From: Salinivibrio kushneri
Lineage (GTDB): Bacteria; Pseudomonadota; Gammaproteobacteria; Enterobacterales; Vibrionaceae
DNA: 64,000 nucleotides
Direction: 5' to 3'
NCBI RefSeq assembly: GCF_027286325.1
Contig: NZ_CP114588.1
Span: forward strand, 2,567,317 to 2,631,316
Part shown: in pieces, positions 50,505-60,735 of the stretch
Numbering within the stretch: position 1 is the first letter of the stretch
Layout of the letters: the number at the start of each line of letters is the position of its first letter
Program-made: the position numbers and the translations under genes
The notes under the pieces: model-generated
The model's database searches: none
What the model saw: the letters and a program-made list of their open reading frames with translations, nothing else
What the model was told of the DNA's origin: nothing

Positions 50505-52094
50505 ATGGAAAATCTGCGTCCTATTCGTCGCGCGTTACTCAGCGTGTCTGATAAAACCGGTGTGGTCGAGTTTGCCCAAGCGCTCGCCCAACGCGGTGTC
50601 GAACTGCTATCGACCGGCGGCACGGCCCGTTTACTCGCAGAAAACGGCCTTGCGGTCACCGAAGTTTCCGATCATACCGGTTTCCCCGAAATGATGGATG
50701 GTCGAGTGAAAACCCTCCACCCGAAAATTCACGGCGGCATTTTGGGCCGACGCGGTCAAGACGATGCAGTGATGGAACACCACCAGATCGCACCGATTGA
50801 TATGGTGGTGGTGAATCTCTACCCGTTCGCACAAACCGTTGCCAACCCTGATTGCACACGTGAGCAAGCCATCGAGAATATCGATATCGGCGGCCCAACC
50901 ATGGTACGTTCAGCGGCGAAAAACCATGCCGACGTCACCATTGTGGTGAACAACCAAGACTATGATCGTGTGCTCACCGAGATGGATCAGCACCAGCACT
51001 CTTTGACACATGCCACACGCTTTGATTTAGCCATTGCTGCGTTTGAGCACACCGCGGCCTACGATGCCATGATTGCGAATTACTTTGGTACCCAAGTGCC
51101 AGCCTACCATCAAGCAGAAGAGAGCCAGGACTCGCCATTCCCGCGCACTCTGACCCAACACTGGGTTAAAAAGCAAGACATGCGCTACGGCGAGAACAGC
51201 CATCAGGCAGGTGCGTTTTATACCGAAGCCCAACCGCAAGAGGCCTCGGTGGCAACGGCCACCCAACTACAGGGCAAGGCACTGTCTTATAACAATATCG
51301 CTGACACCGATGCGGCATTAGAGTGCGTGAAAGAGTTCGAACAGCCCGCCTGTGTGATTGTAAAGCACGCCAATCCCTGTGGCGTCGCCATTGGCGAAGA
51401 CTTACTCAGCGCCTATCAGCGTGCTTATCAGACCGATCCGACCTCAGCGTTTGGTGGCATTATTGCCTTTAACCGAGAATTAGACGGCGACACGGCACGC
51501 GCCATTGTTGAGCGCCAATTTGTTGAAGTGATCATCGCGCCGCGCGTCAGTGACGCCGCCAAAGCAGCGGTTGCGGCAAAGAAAAACGTGCGCCTTCTCG
51601 AGTGTGGCCAATGGCAAGCGCGCACCACAGGTTGGGATAGCAAGCGCGTCAATGGCGGTTTGTTAGTCCAAGCACGCGACCAAGGCATGGTCGGTTTAGA
51701 CGATTTGCGTATTGTCTCTGAGCGCCAGCCCACAGACAAAGAGCTGAACGATGCGCTATTTTGCTGGAAAGTGGCAAAATACGTGAAATCAAACGCGATT
51801 GTGTATGCCAAAGACAGCATGACCATCGGCGTGGGCGCCGGCCAAATGAGTCGCGTCTACTCGGCGAAGATAGCCGGCATTAAAGCGGCCGATGAGCAGC
51901 TCGAAGTGGCCGGTAGCGTGATGGCTTCTGATGCCTTCTTCCCTTTCCGTGACGGCATTGATGCCGCAGCCGACGCTGGGATCACCTGCGTGATCCAACC
52001 AGGTGGTTCGATGCGTGATGAAGAAGTAATTGCCGCTGCCAATGAGCATGGCATGGCGATGGTCTTTACCGGTATGCGCCATTTCCGCCACTAA
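50505..52094 (+). CDS. purH: Bifunctional AICAR formyltransferase/IMP cyclohydrolase
   Basis: 529 aa. The last two steps of purine synthesis. The N-terminal MGS-like IMP cyclohydrolase domain (about 1-200) has [20 protein letters not shown] and the STGGTARLL phosphate loop; the C-terminal AICAR transformylase domain has the catalytic Lys-His in [14 protein letters not shown] and ends [20 protein letters not shown]. Same length as E. coli PurH (529). First gene of purHD, 21 bp before purD. Confidence 0.98.
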   Translation: MENLRPIRRALLSVSDKTGVVEFAQALAQRGVELLSTGGTARLLAENGLAVTEVSDHTGFPEMMDGRVKTLHPKIHGGILGRRGQDDAVMEHHQIAPIDMVVVNLYPFAQTVANPDCTREQAIENIDIGGPTMVRSAAKNHADVTIVVNNQDYDRVLTEMDQHQHSLTHATRFDLAIAAFEHTAAYDAMIANYFGTQVPAYHQAEESQDSPFPRTLTQHWVKKQDMRYGENSHQAGAFYTEAQPQEASVATATQLQGKALSYNNIADTDAALECVKEFEQPACVIVKHANPCGVAIGEDLLSAYQRAYQTDPTSAFGGIIAFNRELDGDTARAIVERQFVEVIIAPRVSDAAKAAVAAKKNVRLLECGQWQARTTGWDSKRVNGGLLVQARDQGMVGLDDLRIVSERQPTDKELNDALFCWKVAKYVKSNAIVYAKDSMTIGVGAGQMSRVYSAKIAGIKAADEQLEVAGSVMASDAFFPFRDGIDAAADAGITCVIQPGGSMRDEEVIAAANEHGMAMVFTGMRHFRH

Positions 52095-52115
52095 GCGGCT
52101 GAGGAAGGAGAGAAT

Positions 52116-53402
52116 ATGAAGGTTTTAGTGATTGGTGGCGGTGGCCGCGAACATGCCTTGGCATGGAAAGCAGCTCAGTCACCGAAAGTCGATACCGTTT
52201 ACTGCGCACCGGGAAACGCCGGCACCGCGCATGAAAACAAGTTGAGTAACATTGCGATCGCAGCTGATGACGTTGAAGGGTTACTGGCCTTTGCCCGTGA
52301 GCAACAGATTGGCTTAACCATCGTAGGCCCTGAAGCCCCCTTGGTGTTAGGCGTGGTCGATGCCTTCCGCGAGCACGGCTTGGCCATCTTTGGTCCTACT
52401 CAAGCGGCCGCACAACTTGAGGGCTCTAAAGCCTTCAGCAAAGACTTTTTGGCGCGTCACGGCATTCCCACCGCTGACTACCAAACCTTTTCGACGGTAG
52501 AGCCCGCATTAGCCTACATCGCCGAAAAAGGCGCGCCCATTGTGGTCAAAGCCGACGGCCTTGCCGCCGGGAAAGGGGTCATTGTGGCGATGACCGAGCA
52601 AGAAGCCACCGACGCGGTGCGCGATATGCTCTCGGGCAATGCGTTTGGTGAAGCCGGTCACCGCGTGGTCATCGAAGAGTTTCTGCAAGGCGAAGAGGCG
52701 AGCTTTATCGTTATGGTGGATGGCGAGCATGTGCTGCCAATGGCCACCAGCCAAGACCACAAACGGGTTGGAGAGGGCGATACCGGCCTCAACACCGGGG
52801 GCATGGGCGCATACTCGCCTGCCCCCGTGGTCACCGATGCGATTCACCAACGCGTGATGGATGAGGTGATTATGCCCACCGTAGAGGGAATGCATCAAGA
52901 TGGCGCCCCCTACACCGGCTTTTTGTACGCAGGGCTCATGATTACCGCCGATGGCACGCCAAAAGTGATTGAGTTTAACTGTCGCTTTGGCGATCCGGAA
53001 ACCCAACCAATTATGATGCGTTTGCAATCTGACTTGGTTGAGCTTTGCTTGGCAGGTAGCGAAGGACGCCTTGATAAGGTTGAGTCCAAGTGGGATCCGC
53101 GTGCAGCGGTAGGTGTCGTCCTAGCGGCGGGCGGCTATCCGGGTGAGTACCGCAAAGGGGATCGCATCACGGGCTTACCCACCGATAGCGATCTCGCCAA
53201 AGTGTTTCATGCCGGTACCGCGCTGAAAGACGGCGATATCGTGACTGCTGGCGGGCGTGTACTCTGTGCGACCGCATTAGGTGAGAATGTTACCACGGCA
53301 AAACAAGGGGCTGATGCGCTCGCTGCCTTGATTCATTGGCCAGGATGCTTCTATCGCAATGACATTGCCCACCGCGCCGTTTCACGCGAGCAAATGGCAT
53401 AA
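52116..53402 (+). CDS. purD: Phosphoribosylamine-glycine ligase
   Basis: 428 aa, ATP-grasp enzyme for the second step of purine synthesis. The start MKVLVIGGGGREHALAWKA, the ATP-grasp segment PIVVKADGLAAGKGVIVA and the signature FNCRFGDPETQP are intact. Ends at a strong terminator. Confidence 0.98.
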   Translation: MKVLVIGGGGREHALAWKAAQSPKVDTVYCAPGNAGTAHENKLSNIAIAADDVEGLLAFAREQQIGLTIVGPEAPLVLGVVDAFREHGLAIFGPTQAAAQLEGSKAFSKDFLARHGIPTADYQTFSTVEPALAYIAEKGAPIVVKADGLAAGKGVIVAMTEQEATDAVRDMLSGNAFGEAGHRVVIEEFLQGEEASFIVMVDGEHVLPMATSQDHKRVGEGDTGLNTGGMGAYSPAPVVTDAIHQRVMDEVIMPTVEGMHQDGAPYTGFLYAGLMITADGTPKVIEFNCRFGDPETQPIMMRLQSDLVELCLAGSEGRLDKVESKWDPRAAVGVVLAAGGYPGEYRKGDRITGLPTDSDLAKVFHAGTALKDGDIVTAGGRVLCATALGENVTTAKQGADALAALIHWPGCFYRNDIAHRAVSREQMA

Positions 53403-53417
53403 ATGTCGCAGCATGAT

Positions 53418-53450
53418 ATAAAAAATGCGCCCTGTTGGCGCATTTTTTTA
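53418..53450. terminator. Terminator between purD and yjaH
   Basis: AAAAAATGCGCC CTGTT GGCGCATTTTTTT: an 8-bp GC-containing stem extended by A-T pairs, between convergent genes; works in both directions. Confidence 0.93.
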
Positions 53451-54122
53451 TTCATCCAGTAAGCGAGGGCGCTGTAAGCAACGCTTTTCCCCCTCGACAT
53501 GCACCAAAAAGTCTATCTGGTCGCGACCGATACTTGGGCTGCCTCCCGCAATCACAAACGTGCCAGACCGGTTAATACGTTGCACCAAACTCGCCGAGAT
53601 AGCGTCTGAGAACGCCCAGCGCTGACGATCGCTATCGCAATCAACCCAATGTTCACCTTGTCGCTGCGCTTGCAGCACCGAGACATTGTTGGCTAATTGC
53701 GCCTGCGCTTGGCGCTCAATGTGATTCGCTTCTTGATATAGGCGGGAAAGGGTTGCACTGTCTAAAGGCAACAGCGCATCTCCTTGATGATAGCGCTGGA
53801 AAACCGGCTCACCATTGGCGTCAAACCGCACGTGCATCGAAAAGGGCACCAAGTGGTTGTCGACCAGCTTTTTTCCTTCACGCTTTAACGCACGTAGGCT
53901 GCCTGCTCGCCACGCGTATTCACTACGATACTGACCATAGTCACCTTGCCACGCTTTCTCCGCTAAGCCGATGACCTGTCCTTGTTGGCTATCTAGCCAA
54001 TAAACGGCGCGATAATCTCCCGCTGCGAATGCGGTGGTATGAGTGACGGGCTTTGGCGGCTTACCGCTCGAACAGCCTGTTAGTGTCATCACTAAGGCAA
54101 GTATACAGAGATGAAAGCGCAT
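53448..54122 (-). CDS. yjaH: DUF1481 lipoprotein (YjaH-like)
   Basis: 224 aa. A lipoprotein signal peptide with lipobox LTGC (Cys at about residue 17), then a soluble periplasmic domain of the DUF1481 family (AGDYRAVYWLDSQQGQVIGL, AWRAGSLRALKREG). Two later Cys (VDCDSDRQ and EKRCLQR) could form a disulfide. It lies downstream of hupA as in E. coli. Function unknown. A terminator lies in the gap after hupA, so it is expressed less than HU or from its own promoter. Confidence 0.85.
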   Translation of the reverse strand: MRFHLCILALVMTLTGCSSGKPPKPVTHTTAFAAGDYRAVYWLDSQQGQVIGLAEKAWQGDYGQYRSEYAWRAGSLRALKREGKKLVDNHLVPFSMHVRFDANGEPVFQRYHQGDALLPLDSATLSRLYQEANHIERQAQAQLANNVSVLQAQRQGEHWVDCDSDRQRWAFSDAISASLVQRINRSGTFVIAGGSPSIGRDQIDFLVHVEGEKRCLQRPRLLDE

Positions 54123-54136
54123 GGCGGGCTCAAAGA

Positions 54137-54165
54137 CAAAAACGCCATAGCGGGAGGCTATGGCG
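54137..54165 (-). terminator. Terminator of hupA
   Basis: CGCCATAGC CTCCC GCTATGGCG on the minus strand, a perfect 9-bp stem followed by TTTTTG, 17 bases after the hupA stop. Confidence 0.9.
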
Positions 54166-54181
54166 ACATCAGCATGCGTGC

Positions 54182-54454
54182 TTACTTAACAGCGTCTTTT
54201 AACGCTTTACCTGCGACAAACGCAGGGACGTTTGCAGCAGCAATTTGAATTTCTTGACCCGTTTGTGGGTTACGACCAGTGCGCGCTGCACGGTGGTTAA
54301 GCTTAAACGTACCGAAGCCAATCAGTTGTACCTGCTCACCTTCTTTCAAGGCGCCTTCAATACCGCCCAAAGTCGCTTCCAAGGCTGTTTTCGCTTGTGC
54401 TTTTGAAAGGTCCGCTTTTTCTGCGATCAGGTCGATCAGTTGGGTCTTGTTCAT
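54182..54454 (-). CDS. hupA: DNA-binding protein HU, alpha subunit
   Basis: 90 aa. The nucleoid HU fold with the DNA-binding arm [20 protein letters not shown] and start [33 protein letters not shown] precedes the ATG. The 223-bp gap to the divergent CNNM gene would hold its promoter. Confidence 0.97.
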   Translation of the reverse strand: MNKTQLIDLIAEKADLSKAQAKTALEATLGGIEGALKEGEQVQLIGFGTFKLNHRAARTGRNPQTGQEIQIAAANVPAFVAGKALKDAVK

Positions 54455-54677
54455 TATGTCTTCCCTTCTAGGTTTTTTAGAGACGAAGTCACTCTAATTC
54501 AAAAGAAGCCCGGCTGGCAAAGGTTTGTGGCGCTGAGTGTGGCTGTATGGAGGCTCTTTAACCACAAACTGAGCGCGATCTCACAATTTGTTGCGTTTTT
54601 TCTCAGTTGAATGGTTGTAAAACCCCGCCAATAGCCTGATCTTTAGGGTGTTGATTAGCTTTTAACTCCGGAAATTT

Positions 54678-55766
54678 ATGCTCATTCTGGTTCTTTTTAT
54701 CTCGCTTTCGATTGGCGTGTCCTTCATTTGCTCCGTACTTGAGGCGGTATTGCTCAGTATCACACCGAGCTACATTGCGAACCTCCGCCACCAAGAGCAC
54801 CCTGCCGCCGAGCGCCTCAATGCGCTCAAAAAGGATATAGATCGCCCTCTGGCCTCGATTCTGACCCTCAACACCATTGCACATACGGTGGGGGCAGCAG
54901 GCGCGGGGGCACAAGCAGCTCACGTGTTTGGTGATGCGTGGGTCGGGGTATTCTCTGCCGTATTGACGCTTGCGATTCTGCTTCTCTCAGAAATCATCCC
55001 CAAAACGATTGGGGCGAACTTCTGGCCGCAATTGGCACCTGGCGCGGCGCTGGTACTCAAGTGGATGGTGTGGGCGCTGACGCCATTCGTTTGGCTGTCT
55101 GAGCAGATCACCAAGCGGCTTAGTGCGGACACCACCCATGTTAAACTGAGGGACGAAATTTCAGCGATGGCAATGCTGGCATCAGAAAGTGGAGAAATGG
55201 GGGAAGACGAAACGCAAATGCTTCATAACATGCTGAAGCTGAGGGACCTTCCCGCCACACAACTGATGACACCGCGTCCGGTCCTGTTTCGTATTCCTGC
55301 CGAGATGGATGTGAATACCTTCCTCGACGAGCACGGCGACTGCCCTTTCTCTCGTCCGCTGGTTTACGGTGAACATCGTGACGATATTCTAGGCTTTGTC
55401 CACAAGTCCAATATCTATGAGGCCAAAACCCAAGGCGCTGGCCAAACACGGATAGGCAATCTCATGCGGCCACTTGCTGTTATTTTACCTGGCAATAGTG
55501 TCTTACAAGCGTTTGATATCTTAATGATCCGCCGCGCTCAGTTAGCGATGATTGTCGATGAATATGGCACGGTGCAAGGTATTATCACCTTGGAAGATGT
55601 GTTTGAATATTTAACCGGGCGAGAAATTATCGATGAGGCGGACACGGTCACCGATATGCAGCAACTTGCTTATCAGCGTTGGGACGCTTGGAAAAAGCAG
55701 CACAACATGATTGAAAGCCAAGATGACGACGAACCGCCGGTACAGCGACATACGGATGAGTCATGA
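54678..55766 (+). CDS. CNNM/DUF21 membrane protein with CBS pair
   Basis: 362 aa. The N-terminal DUF21/CNNM domain has four hydrophobic segments (about 1-25, 60-80, 90-110, 120-145) with the conserved acidic helix LLSEIIPKTIGANFWP. A CBS pair (about 195-320) follows, and the protein ends in an acidic tail. The CorC/HlyC C-terminal domain found in many relatives is absent. CNNM proteins are linked to magnesium or cobalt export. Single gene, divergent from hupA, ended by a terminator. Confidence 0.9.
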   Translation: MLILVLFISLSIGVSFICSVLEAVLLSITPSYIANLRHQEHPAAERLNALKKDIDRPLASILTLNTIAHTVGAAGAGAQAAHVFGDAWVGVFSAVLTLAILLLSEIIPKTIGANFWPQLAPGAALVLKWMVWALTPFVWLSEQITKRLSADTTHVKLRDEISAMAMLASESGEMGEDETQMLHNMLKLRDLPATQLMTPRPVLFRIPAEMDVNTFLDEHGDCPFSRPLVYGEHRDDILGFVHKSNIYEAKTQGAGQTRIGNLMRPLAVILPGNSVLQAFDILMIRRAQLAMIVDEYGTVQGIITLEDVFEYLTGREIIDEADTVTDMQQLAYQRWDAWKKQHNMIESQDDDEPPVQRHTDES

Positions 55767-55769
55767 TCA

Positions 55770-55796
55770 GAAAAGGCGGCTGAAGCCGCCTTTTTA
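55770..55796. terminator. Terminator between the CNNM gene and yjaG
   Basis: AAAAGGCGGCTGAAGCCGCCTTTTTA: a 7-bp GC stem with A and T tracts between two convergent genes; bidirectional. Confidence 0.93.
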
Positions 55797-55811
55797 TCGG
55801 GTGACGCGTGC

Positions 55812-56402
55812 TTACTCGACACGTAATCCGAGGTTACTTACGCCGGCCTCACGCAGCTCTTGGCGAATACTTTTGATCATGTCTACATCACGGCTCTCAG
55901 CACTTTTTAGCACCCGGAATATGGCCCATTGGGCATCCCACTCTTCGCATACTGCTTCAAACGTTTTTTGATTCTCATCCGTCACAGCCTCACCCGTTTG
56001 TGCCTCTTCCAGCTGCGCCACGCTGTGGATGGATTGCTGAGAGACTTTCAGGGTAATAGGGAGTATTTCATCACGATCCAACAAAGCGTGAAGGAGCTGA
56101 GACAAGGCAACGCAAGCATCAATCGCTGGATAGGTCAGATAGATAGCATCGTCATCCGCGACCGGAATTAATGGCTCTAGCTTTTCCAATTGCCGTTCAA
56201 AGTCAATTTTGGCACTTTTAACCGTCTGCGACTCCCATACCGCATCGAGAATATTGCGAAACGCTTGAGGGTCGGCAAATTCAGTTTGGGCACAGTAGAG
56301 CGCATAGTTAGGAACCATACGCTCCACCAGCGCAGCCATAAAACTAATATGCTGCCAATTCTCACATTTTTCCAAACGCAGTTGTAAAGGGTTTCGTAAC
56401 AT
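55812..56402 (-). CDS. yjaG: YjaG family protein (DUF416)
   Basis: A 196-aa soluble, acidic protein of the DUF416 family. It starts MLRNPLQLRLEKCENWQHISF and contains ALVERMVPNYALYCAQTEF and AIYLTYPAIDACVALSQLLHALL, the family hallmarks. Its function is not known. In E. coli the gene stands just upstream of hupA; here the CNNM gene lies between them. Confidence 0.88.
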   Translation of the reverse strand: MLRNPLQLRLEKCENWQHISFMAALVERMVPNYALYCAQTEFADPQAFRNILDAVWESQTVKSAKIDFERQLEKLEPLIPVADDDAIYLTYPAIDACVALSQLLHALLDRDEILPITLKVSQQSIHSVAQLEEAQTGEAVTDENQKTFEAVCEEWDAQWAIFRVLKSAESRDVDMIKSIRQELREAGVSNLGLRVE

Positions 56403-56493
56403 AGTCAGTTAGTCTTTAATAACGGGAAGGCATGTTGTCCTCATAGAATGCCGCCAGTGTACTTGATTCCCCCACCCATAAAAAGGAGCCTTT

Positions 56494-57399
56494 GTGGATA
56501 AAATCTACGTTATCAGCGAGCATGCCGAGACTTATCACCAGCTGCTTGAAGCGGCTCAGCTTCCCGATCTCGCTATCACCTCATCCGCAGAAAAGGCCAG
56601 TATCTGGTTGGCCGATCCGCCGCTTGCGGCTCCACTCTTGCCCAACGCCAAGGCGTTGCGTTGGCTACAGTCGACCTTCGCTGGGACCGATGCCCTGATT
56701 CAGGCGCCCTACCGCGACTATCAGCTCACCAATGTGCGCGGTATTTTCGGCGCATTGATGGCCGAATATGTTTTCGGCCACATACTGACGGAAACCCGAC
56801 ATATTGGTCAGTACGCGAAACAACAAGCGCAGTGTCACTGGCAGCCTCAGCCCTATCAGTCATTGCGCGGGAAAACGCTCGCCATTTTAGGCACAGGGGC
56901 GATTGGCCAGCATATCGCAACCGTCGCTCACGCGTTCGGCATGACGGTAGTTGGCGTCAATCAAGTCGGCCGGCCCGTCGAGGCATTTGATCAAACCATG
57001 ACGCTGTCAGAATTACAGCAAACACTTGGGAAGGTCGATGTGCTGGTCAGTACCTTGCCAGCGACGCCTGAGACAGATAAATGTTTGAATACGGTTTTTT
57101 GGCAACAGGCACAAAACCTCTTGTTCATCAACGTTGGACGGGGTGCCACCGTGGACGAGCCAGCACTGATCCACGCGTTAGATGACGAAAAACTCGGCTT
57201 GGCGGTCTTGGATGTGATGCAGCAAGAGCCGCTGCCTGAGCAGCACCCCTTTTGGACACACCCGAACGTGAAAGTGACGCCCCATATTGCGGCGGTCAGT
57301 TTTCCTGAGCAGGTTTTTGCGCTATTTGCCGATAATTATCACCGCTGGCACGCAGGCGACCCTCTCATGTACCAAGTCGATTTTGACAAAGGCTACTAG
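56494..57399 (+). CDS. D-2-hydroxyacid dehydrogenase (NAD(P)-dependent)
   Basis: 301 aa. A Rossmann dehydrogenase of the 2-hydroxyacid family, reducing 2-oxoacids such as glyoxylate or hydroxypyruvate. The nucleotide-binding motif is LAILGTGAIGQHIATVA, the catalytic Arg is in VNVGRGATVDE, and the Glu/His pair lies in QQEPLPEQHPFW and TPHIAAVSFPEQ. The GTG start at 56494 follows AAGGAGCC. Its TAG stop is immediately followed by the ATG of the next gene, so the two are coupled. The exact substrate cannot be read. Confidence 0.9.
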   Translation: MDKIYVISEHAETYHQLLEAAQLPDLAITSSAEKASIWLADPPLAAPLLPNAKALRWLQSTFAGTDALIQAPYRDYQLTNVRGIFGALMAEYVFGHILTETRHIGQYAKQQAQCHWQPQPYQSLRGKTLAILGTGAIGQHIATVAHAFGMTVVGVNQVGRPVEAFDQTMTLSELQQTLGKVDVLVSTLPATPETDKCLNTVFWQQAQNLLFINVGRGATVDEPALIHALDDEKLGLAVLDVMQQEPLPEQHPFWTHPNVKVTPHIAAVSFPEQVFALFADNYHRWHAGDPLMYQVDFDKGY

Positions 57400-57987
57400 A
57401 TGCTTTTCGACGATTTAGACACGGCTTTAGCCGCGGCCCGATCGTGTCGGTTATGCCAACACTGGCTACCCGAGGGGCCCCGCCCTGTTATCCAAGCCAG
57501 TGCTAACGCTCGAGTACTGATTATCGGCCAAGCACCAGGACGACGCGTACATGAAAGCGGCCTGCCATTTAATGACCCCAGTGGAGATCGCCTGCGTGAA
57601 TGGCTGGGGGTCACGCGTGAGCAGTTTTACCAGCCAGATTTATTTGCCATCATGCCGATGGGCTTTTGTTATCCCGGCAAGGGTAAATCGGGCGATCTAC
57701 CGCCGGCGCGTATTTGTGCGCCTATGTGGCATCAAGCAATCAAAACACACCTCTCACGAGTGTCTGTTACCTTGCTCATTGGCCAGTATGCACAGCAGTA
57801 CTATTTAGCCAATAAACCGAAAACATTGACCGAGACTGTCAAGCACTGGCAAAAGTGGGCTCCTCGCACCTTTGCGCTGCCTCATCCCTCTCCCAGAAAC
57901 ACCTTGTGGCTGCGACGCAACCCGTGGTTTGAAGAGCAGGTGGTGCCCGCTATGCGTGACCACGTTCAACAGGCTTTATACGATTGA
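57400..57987 (+). CDS. Uracil-DNA glycosylase superfamily protein
   Basis: 195 aa. It contains the UDG-fold motifs VLIIGQAPGRRVHESGLPFNDPSGDRLREWLG near the N-terminus and ALPHPSPRNTLWLRRNPWF near the C-terminus. Two Cys in ARSCRLCQHW resemble two of the iron-sulfur ligands of family 4/5 enzymes, but I do not see a full four-Cys set. Probably a DNA-repair or related nucleobase-processing enzyme; family members of this branch are little studied. Confidence 0.85.
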   Translation: MLFDDLDTALAAARSCRLCQHWLPEGPRPVIQASANARVLIIGQAPGRRVHESGLPFNDPSGDRLREWLGVTREQFYQPDLFAIMPMGFCYPGKGKSGDLPPARICAPMWHQAIKTHLSRVSVTLLIGQYAQQYYLANKPKTLTETVKHWQKWAPRTFALPHPSPRNTLWLRRNPWFEEQVVPAMRDHVQQALYD

Positions 57988-57990
57988 GGC

Positions 57991-58030
57991 TAAAAAGAAA
58001 AACGCTCGCCAGTTGGCGAGCGTTTTTCTT
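57991..58030. terminator. Terminator between the UDG-family gene and hemE
   Basis: AAACGCTCGCC AGTT GGCGAGCGTTT: a perfect 11-bp stem flanked by A-rich and T-rich runs, between convergent genes. It overlaps the hemE stop codon. Confidence 0.94.
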
Positions 58031-59093
58031 AATCGTGGTAAGGACGCGAGAGCTCATGCACAGCATCAATAAAGGCGCCTGCGTTTTCGGGCGGCACATC
58101 CAAATGAATACCATGCCCAAGGTTAAACACATGGCCCGTGCCTTGCCCAAATCCTTCTAGGATGGTGGCGACCTCTTGGCGAATGCGATCTGGACTTGCA
58201 TAGAGCATTGATGGATCCATATTGCCTTGCAGCGCCACTTTGTCGCCAATTCGCGCCTTGGCATCCGCGATGTTAATCGTCCAATCAAGGCCCACACCGT
58301 CACAGCCTGTGGCTGCAATACGCTCTAACCACATGCCGGCATTTTTGGTAAACAGCGTCACAGGGACACGACGACCGTCGTTTTCGCGAATAAGACCATC
58401 CACGATTTTCTGCATATACTGCAAAGAAAAATCGTTATAGTCACGTGGCGTGAGAACGCCACCCCAGGTATCAAACACCATGACCGACTGAGCACCGGCT
58501 TTAATTTGTGCATTCAAATAGCTGGTCACGCTATCGGCAAGCTTATCAAGCAATGCATGCAGCGTTTGTGGCTCGGCATACATCATCTTTTTAATCTTGG
58601 TAAAGGCTTTTGAAGTGCCGCCTTCAACCATGTAAGTCGCCAGCGTCCACGGGCTCCCCGAAAAACCAATCAAAGGCACGTCACCGTTTAACTCGCGACG
58701 GATGGTACGCACGGCATTCATCACATACTGCAATTCCCCTTCGGGATCAGGCATGCCAATTTTATCCACATCGGCTTTACAGGTGATGGGACGGGAAAAT
58801 TTAGGCCCCTCGCCCGTTTCAAAGTACAGCCCAAGCCCCATCGCATCGGGAATAGTGAGGATGTCTGAGAACAAGATCGCTGCATCTAAATCGAAACGAC
58901 GCAGTGGCTGCATGGTGACTTCGCAAGCCAGCTCTGCATTTTTACACAATGATAAAAAATCCCCCGCTTGCGCTCGCAATTCACGATACTCCGGCAGATA
59001 GCGACCCGCTTGGCGCATCATCCATACAGGGGTGCAATCGACTGGCTGCTTATAGAGGGCGCGTAAATAACGATCGTTTTTCAATTCGGTCAT
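58029..59093 (-). CDS. hemE: Uroporphyrinogen decarboxylase
   Basis: 354 aa. It removes four carboxyl groups from uroporphyrinogen III in heme synthesis. Start ... [31 protein letters not shown] (the family signature [11 protein letters not shown]), [17 protein letters not shown] and [14 protein letters not shown] are intact. Same length as E. coli (354). Next upstream gene on the strand is nudC. Confidence 0.97.
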   Translation of the reverse strand: MTELKNDRYLRALYKQPVDCTPVWMMRQAGRYLPEYRELRAQAGDFLSLCKNAELACEVTMQPLRRFDLDAAILFSDILTIPDAMGLGLYFETGEGPKFSRPITCKADVDKIGMPDPEGELQYVMNAVRTIRRELNGDVPLIGFSGSPWTLATYMVEGGTSKAFTKIKKMMYAEPQTLHALLDKLADSVTSYLNAQIKAGAQSVMVFDTWGGVLTPRDYNDFSLQYMQKIVDGLIRENDGRRVPVTLFTKNAGMWLERIAATGCDGVGLDWTINIADAKARIGDKVALQGNMDPSMLYASPDRIRQEVATILEGFGQGTGHVFNLGHGIHLDVPPENAGAFIDAVHELSRPYHD

Positions 59094-59251
59094 TGTGTTA
59101 AACCTGTGTGCGAATAATGGCGCTCATTGTATCACTGTGCGGTCGCAACAAAAGCCAAGCTTTGTTAACAGGATCATAAAACTGTCACCTAGGGACAGCA
59201 AAGGATTGCTGATGATTTAACCACATGTTACAAACAATCTATAACGACAAT

Positions 59252-59313
59252 AGGTCTACGAAAGACAACATGTTCGCATCTTACCCCGGCTCCCCTACGG
59301 CCGGGTTTTTTTA
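59252..59313 (+). ncRNA. Candidate small RNA between hemE and nudC
   Basis: A strong plus-strand terminator (CCCGGC / GCCGGG stem at 59285-59305 and a T run) stands between two minus-strand genes, where it has no gene to terminate. About 12 bases upstream of the proposed start is TATAAC (59240-59245) with TTTAAC (59216-59221) 18 bases before it. Together they would make a transcript of about 62 nt. I do not match it to a named sRNA. Confidence 0.3.
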
Positions 59314-60081
59314 TTTCTGCGCCAAGGTGCAACTGGCCTCAATCAAGCGTCGGGCAATCGTCCCCCTTGGCGCCACCGGCGGTAGGGCGTCGCAGTCAAA
59401 CCATTGTGCGTCACTGAGCTCTTCGTAGTCAGGCTTTAACTCACCGCCCGCATACTCTGCCAAAAAGCCCATCATCAAATTAGAGGGAAACGCCCAAGGC
59501 TGACTATCCATATAACGGATATTTTTAACCTGAACCCCCGTCTCCTCCTCGACCTCGCGCGCCACACACTGTTCGAGCGTTTCGCCCGGCTCGACGAACC
59601 CTGCTATCACGGTGTACATCCCCGTTTTATGCCTTGGGTGTTGTGCCAGTAATAACCGCTTATCATCGCGCACCGCTACAATGACACAAGGTGATACACG
59701 CGGATAATCGTGGCGCTGACAGTTTGAACACCACATCGCCACCGTCTGCACGTCAAACTCAGATCGCCGACCACAGCGACCACAATAGGCTTGCTGCTGG
59801 CGCATATAATCGAGCTGAACCACACGCCCCACTAACGCAAATAAGTCAGCTGACAGGTAGGGAAGTAAGGCTCGTAAACCCGCCATCTCATCATCGGGAA
59901 GCATGGCGTTACAATTAAATACCCCCACGACGGACGTCTGCTGATAGTCACCGACTGCCACGGTTTCACCGTCAGAAAAGGGTAACTGCGACAAGGGCAT
60001 ACATGGCAACTGGCCCTCTGGTAGCCAAAGTTTGCCCTTGATAATCGCGCACACATAGACGGCTTGTTGATTCTGAGACAT
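59311..60081 (-). CDS. nudC: NADH/NAD+ pyrophosphatase, RNA de-NADding enzyme NudC
   Basis: 256 aa (E. coli 257). Zinc ribbon YCGRCGRRSEF and WCSNCQ, and the Nudix box GFVEPGETLEQCVAREVEEETGV with its Glu cluster. NudC cuts NAD(H) and removes NAD caps from RNA. The ATG at 60081 is preceded by AAGGAAGTGACC; the in-frame start at 60123 adds 14 residues and lacks such a site. Divergent from rsd. Confidence 0.95.
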   Translation of the reverse strand: MSQNQQAVYVCAIIKGKLWLPEGQLPCMPLSQLPFSDGETVAVGDYQQTSVVGVFNCNAMLPDDEMAGLRALLPYLSADLFALVGRVVQLDYMRQQQAYCGRCGRRSEFDVQTVAMWCSNCQRHDYPRVSPCVIVAVRDDKRLLLAQHPRHKTGMYTVIAGFVEPGETLEQCVAREVEEETGVQVKNIRYMDSQPWAFPSNLMMGFLAEYAGGELKPDYEELSDAQWFDCDALPPVAPRGTIARRLIEASCTLAQK

Positions 60082-60225
60082 GGTCACTTCCTTAGCCTTG
60101 CAGCTATACTTGAATACTGGCAATCTAGCTTTATAACGTGATGCAAAGGATTGAGCAGCCCGTTAATTTTCAGCCGGCCTTATATAGTGCCATTCATTCG
60201 CTGATCGATCACGAGGATACCGATC

Positions 60226-60711
60226 ATGCTGAGACAACTCGAACGAACCAAAGCACAATGGAGCGGTTACGACGAGGTTATCGATTACTGGCTCGAGCTA
60301 CGTCGCCAACTGTTGGTGGAGTATTACAATGTGGCTGGCGTGGCAGCGAAAAAGAAGCAAACCTTGCCAACCAAAGCAGAGCTTGACCGTTTTTGTGACT
60401 ACCTAGTCGATTATATCTCCACCGGCCACTTCAAAATTTATAACATGGTCATGGAGCGTTGGCAGTCGACAGGCTTCTCTGCCACCAAAGAGACCGACAA
60501 CCTCTATTTCCGTATTGTCGACACCACCGATCCACTGTTGGACTACAACGATAAATTTAGCGCGATCGACCTCGACGACGATGAGTATGACGCCACGGAT
60601 TTCGATCAAGATATGTCTGCGATTGGTGAATGGCTAGAGCAGCGTTTTGAGTTAGAAGATACCCTGATTCGCGTGATTGCCGACAGCCTTGCTCACCCCC
60701 CAGGTGCATAA
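60226..60711 (+). CDS. rsd: Anti-sigma-70 factor Rsd/AlgQ
   Basis: 161 aa. The helical Rsd fold: LERTKAQWSGYDEVIDYWLELRRQLLVEYYNVAG, with a basic stretch (AAKKKQTLPTKAELDRF). Rsd holds RpoD away from RNA polymerase in stationary phase. Divergent from nudC, as in E. coli. It is followed by a terminator. Confidence 0.94.
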   Translation: MLRQLERTKAQWSGYDEVIDYWLELRRQLLVEYYNVAGVAAKKKQTLPTKAELDRFCDYLVDYISTGHFKIYNMVMERWQSTGFSATKETDNLYFRIVDTTDPLLDYNDKFSAIDLDDDEYDATDFDQDMSAIGEWLEQRFELEDTLIRVIADSLAHPPGA

Positions 60712-60735
60712 CTCAACCTGCCGGTCAGCCGTATA

